Shown here piece after piece: positions 14,768 to 24,120 of a DNA stretch of 64,000 nt. Made by a program: the position numbers and the translations under genes. Numbering within the stretch: the first letter of the stretch is position 1; every line of letters begins with the position of its first letter. The notes below the pieces were generated by a model. The model was not told the origin of the DNA. It did not search any database and saw only the letters and a list, made by a program, of their open reading frames with translations. Source of the DNA: CAVTLG01 sp963735495 (GTDB taxonomy: Bacteria; Chloroflexota; Ktedonobacteria; Ktedonobacterales; Ktedonobacteraceae); the NCBI GenBank assembly GCA_963735495.1, contig CAVTLG010000009.1, positions 496,001-560,000 on the forward strand, in the 5' to 3' direction.

Positions 14768-16609
14768 ATGAAGGGTGATTTCTCACGGCTGACTTTTGAC
14801 CCACAAAAGCACTTTCGCGGCGTCTATATGCAGCAAGGACGGGTGCAACTTGACGCTGATTGGAACGAGCACGTAGCTATTATCAATCATTGCCTGTCAG
14901 CGCAGATCATTGATATGCTTGGTCCCGACGCTACGCCACGGGGCATGGCGGGCTTTCAGATCACTATGATTGATGATGGTCAGGCCGATACGGGCGATGG
15001 AAGCAACACCGCTCATGCTGATGCTGGCACACAGACATTACGGCATAGGCCTTCCAGGTTTGAGGGCCATCAACCCGAAAGCTCGTTGCTCGATTTCTTT
15101 ATCAGTCCTGGCCGTTATTATGTAAACGGTGTTCTATGCGAAAATGAGCAGGAGAGACGTTTCTCTGCGCAGCCTGATTACCCGCAACCCTCGATCCCCA
15201 AACTTGAGCACTATTGCCTGGTCTATCTGGATGTGTGGGAACGCCACATCACCGCGTTTGAAGACCCTACGCTGCGTGAAAGCGCCCTCGGTGGCAGCGA
15301 TACAAGCACGCGTGTGAAGACAGTATGGCAGGTCAAGCTTCTGCCGATGGGCAACCATCATCTCTTTCAACAGAGCACCATCACTCCTGACGATATCGTT
15401 GAGTTGCCTGAGTGGCGCGAACTGCTCCACCGACAGACCGGAAAGGGGATGCTCACGGCCCGGCATGTGGCACAGAGTTCTCCTCTGGATAATCTCCTCT
15501 ACCGGGTGGAGATTCACCAGGTTTACGAGAGGCGAGCTACCTTCAAGTGGTCGCGCGACAACGCTTCCATTGTGTTCGAGATCGCGCATATCCAGAACTA
15601 TGCAGAGAATAACGACGGTACTGCCACCTGCATGGTAACGCTACGAAACCTGGAATATGATATATCGCTGCTACAAAAGGGAGATTGGGTAGAGTTTGTA
15701 GATGAACGGGATATATTGCATAACCACACATTACCCCTCTACCAGGTTATCTCTCTCAATGGAAGAATCACATTGACCGGAAAGCAGTCCGAAACGCTGG
15801 CGCGGTTCGCGAAAGAACCGGACGTGCGTGTGTTGCTGCGCCGCTGGGACCACAATCCGGCTTCGCAAAAGCAGGGTGCGCAATCGGTACAAGAAGATAT
15901 CTGGATCAACCTGGAACGCGGCATCCAGGTACGTTTTTCCTCTGGCGGGACATACAATGTCGGCGATTACTGGCTGATTCCCTCGCGTTCCCTGCTGGAT
16001 GCTCTTGAATGGCCCTCTGATAAGCAGGGACCGCTCGCTCAGCCGTCGCACACCACTAACCATCACTCCTGCCCTCTGGCTTTTTTGCGCTTCCATCAAA
16101 ACGCCTGGACAGTCACCAGCGACCTGCGCCGTTCTTTTGCTTCCCTGCCGGTCCTGACTGAACGCCTTGAACATCCCCTGGTTATCGAGAAAACCGAGAT
16201 TATTGAAAAGGTCAGTGAGAAGAATACCTTATACGAGGAATGTTTTTCTGAAGAGATGCTCGAACGTGGTGACCTGGTATCTCTGGTTCCAGGTGACAAA
16301 CTTCAGGTCATCAAGGCCAATAGGAGCAACGCAAAGCTCGTATTTGGCATTGTCTCCGGTGAAATCACACAAAATGAACAAAAACGTTTCCGCGTTACTA
16401 TCTACGGTCGCGCGCGCTGCAAAGTTGCTAGCTCTGTCGAAGCAGGAGATCTACTCACTCCCTCTGAAATCAGCGGGTATGCGACAAAGACAAATCCACT
16501 GCACGAACTCTTTCAACCTGGCACCCTGGTCGGGAAGGCGCTCGTCTCCTTTGTACCCGATGAGCCGGATGACTCAGGAATCATTGAGATGCTCGTTACG
16601 CTGCAATAA
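14768..16609 (+). CDS. DUF6519-type eCIS-associated protein
   Basis: 613 residues. The N-terminus (MKGDFSRLTFDPQKHFRGV then MQQGRVQLDADWNEH) is the signature of the DUF6519 family, often encoded beside eCIS genes. The middle contains SPGRYYVNGVLCENEQE and YLDVWERHIT. The C-terminal about 110 residues (GDLVSLVPGDKLQVIKANRS, YGRARCKVASSVEAGDLLTP, GTLVGKALVSF) resemble small beta-barrel modules seen at the ends of tail-fibre or capsid-decoration proteins. A fibre or receptor-contact role is plausible but is inference. The start has AGGGG about 6 bases upstream. It is divergent from the sheath operon and followed by a degraded IS110 element. Confidence 0.8.
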   Translation: MKGDFSRLTFDPQKHFRGVYMQQGRVQLDADWNEHVAIINHCLSAQIIDMLGPDATPRGMAGFQITMIDDGQADTGDGSNTAHADAGTQTLRHRPSRFEGHQPESSLLDFFISPGRYYVNGVLCENEQERRFSAQPDYPQPSIPKLEHYCLVYLDVWERHITAFEDPTLRESALGGSDTSTRVKTVWQVKLLPMGNHHLFQQSTITPDDIVELPEWRELLHRQTGKGMLTARHVAQSSPLDNLLYRVEIHQVYERRATFKWSRDNASIVFEIAHIQNYAENNDGTATCMVTLRNLEYDISLLQKGDWVEFVDERDILHNHTLPLYQVISLNGRITLTGKQSETLARFAKEPDVRVLLRRWDHNPASQKQGAQSVQEDIWINLERGIQVRFSSGGTYNVGDYWLIPSRSLLDALEWPSDKQGPLAQPSHTTNHHSCPLAFLRFHQNAWTVTSDLRRSFASLPVLTERLEHPLVIEKTEIIEKVSEKNTLYEECFSEEMLERGDLVSLVPGDKLQVIKANRSNAKLVFGIVSGEITQNEQKRFRVTIYGRARCKVASSVEAGDLLTPSEISGYATKTNPLHELFQPGTLVGKALVSFVPDEPDDSGIIEMLVTLQ

Positions 16610-16654
16610 GGGCGCAAAAAATTTCAAGAGTTCCAACTTTTCTTTTGGGAGTAG

Positions 16655-17962
16655 AACTTCCCCCTTTTTCCTCTGATCGCCTGTCTCTCGGGGACCCGAG
16701 CCGGCACCGGGAGCATTGTGGCTTTCACTACCACAGAGGAGTTGTTAAAGCTCTGTGATTGGCTCAAAGAACAAGGGTGCACCCATATCGCCTTCGAGGC
16801 AACCGGTGTGTATTGGAAACCAGTGTTTAACTGGCTTCCAGCCAGTTTTACGGTGCTTGTGGTCAATGCTCAGCATATCAAAACGGTACCAGGACGCAAG
16901 ACGGATGTCAAGGACGCCGCATGGATCGCTGATCTTTTGCAACATGGGCTTCTTAGAGCAAGTTTTATCCCCTCTGCCCCTCAACGTGAGTTACGTGACT
17001 TAACGCGCTATCGTGTCCGGTTGACAGAAGAGAAGGCGCGAGAGATCAATCGCATCCAGAAAACCTTGGAGGATACGAAGCTGAAGTTGGGTGATGTCGT
17101 CAGCAATATCATGGGGAAAGCTTCTCGTATGATCCTGCAGGCGATTGCTGATGGAGAAACCGATCCCGGTCGATTAGCCGCCCTGGCTGTCGGTCGCGTT
17201 CGTGCGCCTCAAGAGCAACTCGAAGCGGCATTGAGAGGCACCGTCACGGATCACCATCGTTTTCTGCTCTCGGAGCATTTAACCCAAATTCATCACCTGG
17301 AGCAAGCAATTGATCGAGTCACCGCAGAAATGACGCGGCCTTTTCCTCCACCACCACCAAAGGATGGGACAACCACTCAGCAGGAAGAAGAAGCGGTGCA
17401 AGAAAGCCCACCTGACTCAGATCTCTCCCAGGAGCCTTCTTCAACTTGCCACGCCACTTTGAGTTGGTCAGAAGCCGTCGCCTTGCTCTGTAGCATTCCA
17501 GGCATTGCAGAGCGTGCGGCCATTGGGATCTTAGCCGAAATCGGGATCAATATGCAGCAGTTCCCAACATCTGCACACCTCGCTTCGTGGGCAGGTGTGT
17601 GTCCTGGCAACCATGAAAGCGCTGGCAAACGACGCTCAGGAAAGACTCGCAAAGGCAATGCCTGGTTACGATGCCTCCTTGTTCAAGCTGCTCATTGAGC
17701 CTCTCACCAGAAGAACTGTTATCTGGCTGAACAATATCGTCGCATTGCCAAACGGCGAGGGTCGAAACGAGCTGCGGTCGCCGTTGCTCACAGTATTCTG
17801 GTCATTATCTATCATCTCCTGAGTACAGGGAGCACCTATCAGGAGAAAGGGGAGACCTTTTTTGAGGGCCAGGAGCGTCAAGGAGCCGAGAAACGACTGG
17901 TTCGCCAGCTTTCCCGTTTAGGGTATGATGTGACACTTCAGCCAATCGCCCAGGCTGGCTAA
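16655..17962 (+). pseudogene. IS110-family transposase remnant (5'-truncated, internal TGA)
   Basis: The reading frame shows most of an IS110 transposase: AFEATGVYWKPVFNWLP and NAQHIKTVPGRKTDVKDAAW in the RuvC-like domain, and the C-terminal Transposase_20 part with IPGIAERAAIGILAEIGI and LASWAGVCPGNHESAGKRRS. The frame opens only after a TAG at 16652 and enters the family at about the VACL strand. The initiator and first catalytic Asp are therefore missing; GTG 16718 is merely the first possible start. An in-frame TGA at 17696-17698 follows LLVQAAH, after which the same frame continues (ASHQKNCYLAEQYRRIAKRR) to TAA at 17962. Not active as read. Confidence 0.88.
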
Positions 17963-18120
17963 TCTCTTGCCTGGGTCAGTTGGTGGGAGACTTTTTCAGA
18001 AGAGAGGGACATTACGACTTGTTTGGGAGTTGAAGAATTTTCCTGGGCTGTGTGCCTGGCTTCAACGAGCGGTAAGAGCCTTCCTGGTGCTTTCTGTGAA
18101 CCTCTGGGGCAGGATCATGA

Positions 18121-20476
18121 ATGTGCTTGAGCCTATGCTCGGAGACGGGCAAGCACGGTTCTGAGGAGGCTGGAGGGGCAGCAATGCCCTTCTGGCTATC
18201 CGACGCTGAGTCTTACACAATCTTGGTGATAACCCTTCAGGCGGGGTATAGTGAGGCGCTCCAGTATCTCTCCCCAAAAGGCGATGGCGGAACTCCCTGG
18301 GGCGAGGGCGATGCATCTCGTTATGATAGCTACAGTATCACGGGAGCGAGTACCATCGTCAACCGCTATATCCAGGGGGGTGAGCGCTACCAGGAGATCA
18401 CCCTGACCTCCGCTGGCAGTGTCACACTCAGCGCCGTTGAGATCTACTACGAGCCTTATCTGGGTACGTTCGAGCACCTACCAGGGCTACTTTGTCACCG
18501 ATAACCCCCTGCTGAACCGCATCTGGTACGACGGCGCCTACACCCTCAACCAGGTCCAGATGCAGCCCAACACCTCTTCTGGCGCCTGGGTTATCCAGAA
18601 CGGCGTGCTTAATGTTCAGGGAGGCAACACGGCGCTCCTGGCCAGCGGCAATAGTTGGACCAATTACACCATGAGTTTCTCTACGGAGATCAACAATTTG
18701 CAGGCGGGTTGGGTCGTGCGCGCGCAATCGCCAAACAATAACTATCTCCTGATCCTCAACGCCGATAATGACACCAGCGGCACGCCCAATTCGCTCCAGC
18801 AACTCGTCGACAGCGGTGGGAAGTATACCTCGCTGGGTACCGTCAGCCTGCCCTTTGACCTCAAACCCAACGCCTGGCACACGGTCCAAACCGTCGTGGC
18901 GGGCACAACTATCACTACCTCGGTTGATGGTCAGCAGATCGCGAGTTTCAACTCAAGCACGTTCTCATCGGGCACCATCGGCTTCCGCGAGTATCGCAGC
19001 GAGCAGGCGAGCTTCCAGCAGCTTCAGGTTGTCGATAGCAGCACCACTACCCTGTACCAGAACGCACTCAACCAGACTTCCGCGCTCAATGACTTTCACA
19101 TTCCCAGCAATAGCCTGCCGCTGATCCTTGATGGCGCGAAGCGCGACCGGGCAGTCTGGGAGGGCGATCTCAATATCAGTGGTCCGACCCTCTACTACTC
19201 CTCGGATGCCACCGACTATATCAAAGATTCCCTGGAATTGCTGGGCAGCTACCAGTTGCAAAGCGGCTTTGTCACTGGAGATCTCTCCCCGGACGTCGAA
19301 CTGAATGCTTCGGGATCACTCTCTGGTCAAACCACAACCTATTCCGCCTCGTACTCCATGTACTGGGTTATGAACCTGGCCGACTACTATCTCTATACGG
19401 GTGATAGTGGTTTTATCAGCCAGGAGTGGTCAGCCGTCGCCAATGAACTGGCCTGGAATGCGCAACAGGTCAATAGTCAGGGACTCTTTGTCACCAATAG
19501 CAACGACGGCGACGATTGGCACTATTACGACGGCGCTCAGGTCGGTGCCATCGCCGAATTTAATATGTTATACTACGAGACTCTCAACGCCGGAACCCTG
19601 CTCGCGAATGCCACCGGTCATGCCTCCCAGGCCGCGACCTATCAGTCCCAGGCTGCGGCCCTCAAGAGCGCTATCAACCAGTACCTGTTTAATAGCACCA
19701 CGGGAGCGTATAACATCAGTACCACGCAGACAGGAGCTGTGCCCCAGGATGCTAACGCCATGGCCGTTCTCTTTGGGGCCGCGTCCGCCAGCCAGGTCAG
19801 CGGTATCCTCTCAACCATGTCCCAGACACTGCATACCACGTATGGGGAACTGGATGTCTCGCAGCCCTCGTCCAATGGAGGCTACACCCAGCTCATCAGC
19901 CCATTTGTCAGTTCCTATGAACTCTGGGCGCGCTTCCAGAGCGACGATACTATTGATGCTATGAATCTCATGACTACTGAATGGGGCCACATGGTAACCG
20001 CCGATCCGGGTAGTACCGACTGGGAACAGATGACCACGAATGGAACGCTCGGTGGAGGTAACGTCAGTGCGGAACATGGTTGGTCAACAGGCGCAACCAC
20101 GGCCCTTTCGAGGTATGTCCTGGGCGTCGCGCCGGTCCAGCCGGGGTACCAGACCTGGCAGATCAAGCCTCAACCTGGCACACAACCTTGGGCTGAGGGC
20201 CAGGTTCCCACGCCATACGGAACAATTGCCGTCCAGTGGGGTCAGAACGCCGTCAGCCAGCAGTTTGAGTTGCAGGTTCAGGTGCCTGCCAACACCAGCG
20301 GCACCATAGCCGTCCCCATTACCAGTTCCCAGGCCACAGTCGTCGTCAATGGGGCCACTGTCTGGAGTAATGGGAGTTTCCAGGCTACTACCGGCATCAG
20401 CGCCGCTTCCATCGATGGTCAGTATGTCTACCTGACCGCTGCCGGAGGCGCTACCTACCTGACCACCAGCCATTAA
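18121..20476 (+). pseudogene. GH78 alpha-L-rhamnosidase remnant with one-base frameshift
   Basis: The second frame (18419-20476) carries a GH78-like catalytic (alpha/alpha)6 domain: LDGAKRDRAVWEGDL holds the expected acidic residues, followed by YSMYWVMNLADYYLYTGD and EHGWSTGATTALSRYVLG. A lectin-like insert (about residues 55-200) precedes it. The N-terminal beta domain is in another frame (18181-18470: LQAGYSEALQYLSP, VNRYIQGGERYQEITL). One extra T at 18469-18470 separates them. Removing it joins VEIYYEPYLGT to SSTYQGYFVTDN. The 5' end is missing or replaced next to the IS110 remnant. GH78 enzymes release rhamnose from plant or microbial glycans. The catalytic part might still be made from an internal start, but I treat the gene as broken. 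Confidence 0.75.
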
Positions 20477-20518
20477 TGACACACGCGCTACCGTGGTTGG
20501 ATAGGGTAAGGCCAGCGT

Positions 20519-20565
20519 GGTAGTGCAAGGTGCGGGAAACGCGCGTCGCGTGTTTCCCCACTACC
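20519..20565 (+). terminator. Hairpin downstream of the rhamnosidase remnant
   Basis: GGTAGTG (20519-20525) pairs with CACTACC (20559-20565), enclosing a second stem GGGAA..ACGCG / CGCGT..TTCCC. There is no long T tract, so termination is likely but not certain. The rest of 20477-20714 shows nothing. Confidence 0.45.
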
Positions 20566-20714
20566 GTGTGTAAATTTATTCCGATCATACACACTTTTGG
20601 TGAAGGGGCTCTTGGTCACATTAAGTGTGTCTGCTTGCTTAGGAGGAGAGAAAGCGCCAAAAGTATTGGCAATTCCTGCCTAGAAGCAGCCAGAAGTGTA
20701 TCCTTGCTGACTTG

Positions 20715-22412
20715 CTAGTTTGGAGGAGTCCAGGCCTGTGCCTGTTGAAAGAAGGCAGTCGTCTTCACGTTATCATTCCCAAGTGCGTTAACGCTTGTGC
20801 CGACAGTGCCGCTAGAATCGGTCGTATCGCTTGCTGACTTAACCTGCTGATTATTGATCCAAAACCGGAATTGATTGTTTATGGCGACAAAGGCCAGGGT
20901 GTTCTCCTGGTCAAGGCTCCGATGAATGGCGGAGGAAAGGGTAGGTGGTATCAATGGCACATCATTTCCGCTGCCTGCACCAATGTGCCTGGTCACGACG
21001 TAGGTGCCGTCGGTGGAGATATCAAAAGCATAGTAATCATTATCGAGGAGGTGAAAAATCAGCCCTGCTTGATGACCCTGTGTGATAGTTACCCGGATAG
21101 AGAAGGCTAAATCGGTAAAATAGTGCGTATCGCTCCCATAATTGCAAGTATCAGAGCCAGTGGCTTGAATTTGATAGCCATTGGCAAGAAATTTGCAATC
21201 TGGAGCATCGTTTGAACTACTTGCCCAGTCATTTTCATGATTTGCTGTTGTGAGTGGGTCATCGAGGACTTGTTTCCACCCTTGCGGGGCAGAAAATCCC
21301 GCAGTCCCAGTCGACGTTGTGTGAGTAGGTGGGATAAGAGTTAAAGATGATGTGGTTGGACTTGGAGTAGAAGCAGAAGTATGCAATGGTGTGGTAAATA
21401 ACGAGTGTGTATAAGGAGATACTATGGGAGATACTATGGGAGATACTATGGGAGATACTATTAATGCACATAAAATTATCAATACACTGAGCACAGAAAA
21501 GAGCCATTTTCGCCAATGCTGTGATACGGGTAGCCATGCCCCTGCTCCTTGAAGACCATTGGCATCCTGTCTTCTTTTAGTAATGGCGCTATGCAAAGCG
21601 TTTGTAAACTTAATAGGACTCTTATAGCGCTCTTGTGATTTTTTTGCCAGCATTTTGAGCACCACCTGCTCAATTTCCGGGGAAAGTTTTGCATTGAACG
21701 TGCGCAAAGGTGGCGGAGCCTTGTGACAATGTCCCTCCTGAGCTGGCAAACCATTGCCAAAGGGAAGATGTCCAGTGAGCAACTGGTAAGCGATGATGCC
21801 CAGACTATAGAGATCGCTACTATAATCTGCCTGCCCCGTGAATTGTTCGGGAGCCATATATGCTGGCGTACCCGCATTGCTTAAATTCGAGAGAGCTGAT
21901 GGGGAGCGAGCCGTATCGATGACTTTGGCTAGACCAAAATCGGCAATCACGATGCGACCATCCTGGTAGCGTAAAATATTCTGTGGCTTGAGATCTCGGT
22001 GAATGATATGTTGCTGATGGGCATAGTGCAAACCCTCAGCGATCTGCTTAATAATGTGATCGACTTCGTCGAGTGGCAGCGGATGGGAGGTATTTTCCAG
22101 TATGGCCGCGAGATTGCCTCCATCGACATAATCGATCAGCATCCAGATCTGGTTATTTTGGATCATCAGATCGTGCAGGCGCACGATATTTTTATGATTG
22201 AGTGTGTGAATGACCTGTGCCTCACGCCAAAGAGCATCCTTCAGATTCTCATTGAGGGGATCAGATTGAACAATCTTAATGCAGAATTGTTTGTTGAGGT
22301 GCATATGCCAGACTTTGTACACTTTGCCGAAGTTGCCCTCCCCTATAAAATCACCAAACACATAACTTCCAATAATGCGACCAGAATTATCTAGATTGCT
22401 TGAATCTGTCAT
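20715..22412 (-). CDS. Membrane Ser/Thr protein kinase with extracellular lectin-like domain
   Basis: 565 residues. The kinase domain (about 15-280) has a Gly loop GEGNFGKVYKVW, the ATP-binding Lys in FCIKIV, catalytic HRDLKPQN near 140, DFG near 160 and MAPEQF near 190, all intact. One transmembrane helix (WLFSVLSVLIILCALIV, about 300-320) is followed by four IVSP repeats, a Ser/Thr/Pro-rich linker and a C-terminal beta-sandwich (about 375-560) of the laminin-G/concanavalin type. The layout suggests a Hanks-type receptor kinase whose outer domain senses a ligand, possibly a sugar. ATG 22412 has AAAGAGG upstream. Monocistronic in this view. Confidence 0.9.
   Translation of the reverse strand: MTDSSNLDNSGRIIGSYVFGDFIGEGNFGKVYKVWHMHLNKQFCIKIVQSDPLNENLKDALWREAQVIHTLNHKNIVRLHDLMIQNNQIWMLIDYVDGGNLAAILENTSHPLPLDEVDHIIKQIAEGLHYAHQQHIIHRDLKPQNILRYQDGRIVIADFGLAKVIDTARSPSALSNLSNAGTPAYMAPEQFTGQADYSSDLYSLGIIAYQLLTGHLPFGNGLPAQEGHCHKAPPPLRTFNAKLSPEIEQVVLKMLAKKSQERYKSPIKFTNALHSAITKRRQDANGLQGAGAWLPVSQHWRKWLFSVLSVLIILCALIVSPIVSPIVSPIVSPYTHSLFTTPLHTSASTPSPTTSSLTLIPPTHTTSTGTAGFSAPQGWKQVLDDPLTTANHENDWASSSNDAPDCKFLANGYQIQATGSDTCNYGSDTHYFTDLAFSIRVTITQGHQAGLIFHLLDNDYYAFDISTDGTYVVTRHIGAGSGNDVPLIPPTLSSAIHRSLDQENTLAFVAINNQFRFWINNQQVKSASDTTDSSGTVGTSVNALGNDNVKTTAFFQQAQAWTPPN
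21415..21462 (-). repeat. Four 12-base tandem repeats in the kinase gene
   Basis: The unit GGAGATACTATG is repeated four times (the last ends in T), encoding IVSP four times just outside the membrane helix. Perfect in-frame repeats allow length variation by slippage. Confidence 0.9.
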
Positions 22413-22722
22413 TGTTACCTCTTTCTGGCGTGAAGCATAAATATTGATCTTACAAGAAAGGATGCCAACACGTTATAATGACGCATAAAAAGTAGCTTCT
22501 CAAGAGTGCCAGCTTTGGACATCAGGTAGTAAAGCGTTCCAGGCATGCTTCAATCACGCAGAACCGTTTGCAAGCCCATCCCCGGGAAGGGGATTGGGTT
22601 CCTGACCATCTCTATTTCTTCTGGCACTCTTCTTTACGAATTCGAGGTCTAATATAGCGCGATTCCTGGCTATTTTCAATGGGTTTTACCAGACTGGGCA
22701 GAAGTAGGGACAATATTCTGAC
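22413..22722. other. 310-base gap with a mini inverted-repeat element
   Basis: AAGAGTGCCAG (22502-22512) is inverted as CTGGCACTCTT (22621-22631), bounding about 130 bases that also contain CCCATCCCCGGGAAGGGGAT, a short hairpin. This could be a MITE-like insertion or a regulatory hairpin upstream of the kinase. The kinase promoter must lie near 22420-22490; none is clear. Confidence 0.4.
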
Positions 22723-23775
22723 TCATCCACTTACGCCGAAAGTAATACGATAGTTGCATTCAGAAGCACAGGTCAATGTGCTGGTGGCATCGTCATCGGG
22801 ATACGAATAGGCAAATGGTTCAGCCGTCTTGAATATTTTGGCATAGTCGACTGGCCACTTTGTCGGATCACACATGCTCCTTGACGCATAGGCACCCCGA
22901 CAACAATATTGGTCAGTATGAAAGACATTGCAAGCTGCATCACAGGCGATGATAGCCCCACTACTATTTTTAATCTGTAATACAGCCGGGCAAGTCAGGT
23001 TCACATTATGGGTACAACCAGCCGCTGAACAACCATTGGCATTGATTTTATCAGGGCTTTTTCCATAACTGTTGATATACATAGGCAAATTGGAGCCATC
23101 AACCAGGCTAATATCGTAGAAATCGAGGCCCGCGTACGAGTTTAGATTAAATTCTGCCAATGTTGCGGGAACAGCACCCGAAGCTTTCCCACATTGGAAG
23201 CGGCTCGCACAATCACCGGTTTCACAGTGTCCATTGCCATTGGCATCGAACGTACAACCTGTGCGTCCCCAGAAGCGGCCATTCCAGGCATCGGGTATTG
23301 TCGTACTGACGCTTTGACCCGCTTGCAGAACCCATCCAGTGATGGATAACGGATGACCTGTTGCTGCTACCCAGATAGTTTGTTGCATGTGGTTCACAAA
23401 GGTAATGACACGCTGTCCTGCTGGTGCCTGTATAGGGGGAGTCGTGGAAGTTGGCTGTACTACAGGAGAAGGCTGTGAAACAGGAGATTTGTGCAATGAA
23501 GGAGGAGGATATGCAACAGGTGATGGATGTACCGCAGGAGATTTGTGCAATATAGGCGATGGATGAGATGTGACGTGGAAAGCGGTCCCTTTTGTTTCTG
23601 TCGGCGTTGCAGGTATGGTCAAAGCTTTTGTACTAGCAGCCCGGCGTGAAGATGGCACGGCAGTGCTTCCTTCCATCGCATTTGCATTGGTGAATACAGA
23701 TACGATAAGGATGAGAGAAATGGTACTAAACACCAATATCCCGGAAAAAATAAGGTAAAGCCCTTTATGTCGCAT
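22723..23775 (-). CDS. Secreted or membrane-anchored thaumatin-like protein
   Basis: 350 residues. An N-terminal hydrophobic segment (YLIFSGILVFSTISLILIVS) is a signal peptide or anchor. A Ser/Pro/His linker with PSPV-type repeats (about 60-115) follows, then a thaumatin-family domain. Key parts are ITFVNHMQQTIWVAATG, DAWNGRFWGRTGCTFD, HCETGDCASRFQCG, PATLAEFNLN and LDFYDISLVDGSNLPM, plus many paired Cys (about 16) expected to form disulfides. Thaumatin-like proteins of plants bind beta-1,3-glucan and can be antifungal; bacterial copies are rare and uncharacterised. ATG 23775 is preceded by AGGAGG. The nearby GH64 enzyme targets the same glucan class. Confidence 0.85.
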   Translation of the reverse strand: MRHKGLYLIFSGILVFSTISLILIVSVFTNANAMEGSTAVPSSRRAASTKALTIPATPTETKGTAFHVTSHPSPILHKSPAVHPSPVAYPPPSLHKSPVSQPSPVVQPTSTTPPIQAPAGQRVITFVNHMQQTIWVAATGHPLSITGWVLQAGQSVSTTIPDAWNGRFWGRTGCTFDANGNGHCETGDCASRFQCGKASGAVPATLAEFNLNSYAGLDFYDISLVDGSNLPMYINSYGKSPDKINANGCSAAGCTHNVNLTCPAVLQIKNSSGAIIACDAACNVFHTDQYCCRGAYASRSMCDPTKWPVDYAKIFKTAEPFAYSYPDDDATSTLTCASECNYRITFGVSG

Positions 23776-23838
23776 CAAAATCCTCCTGTTAATGGCTCAT
23801 CTGTATGCTAACCGAAGCATTCCATTCACTTCAGGTAG

Positions 23839-24120
23839 CATATAGACAGGTTAGCTCTTGCTCACGTTACACGCGCTACACTTCCTTTTAAGTATCTGAG
23901 TGTCTTTCTACGTCTTCTCGCTTTCCAGCGTCGTAACTACTCAGGTCTGCTGGCAGAGGAGATCGTGTGGGAACAATCCCTTGCTGATCTACCTCTGACT
24001 AAGGTCTTCGCCTGGCCCCTACGCGAGCTTCCACCGCACCTGAGCAGTGACAAATTCTCCGTCCTCAAGAGAAGAGCGATCTGCGAGTATGGACATAGCT
24101 CGCTTCTCCAGATCAAATAA
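23839..24120 (+). other. Possible gene remnant in the gap after the thaumatin gene
   Basis: A stop-free frame without a good start ends at TAA 24118-24120. It reads plausibly as protein (FKYLSVFLRLLAFQRRNYSG, WEQSLADLPLTKVFAWPLRE), but I recognise no family. It may be the tail of a displaced gene. Otherwise this gap shows nothing. Confidence 0.2.

Noticed and set aside
1..16609. A prophage instead of an eCIS
   Set aside because: No capsid, portal, terminase, lysis or integrase gene is seen, while the ATPase and DUF4255 cap are eCIS marks. The left edge is cut, so this is not absolute.
21415..21462. Short direct repeats as a possible CRISPR array
   Set aside because: The 12-base units have no spacers and are in frame inside a kinase gene.
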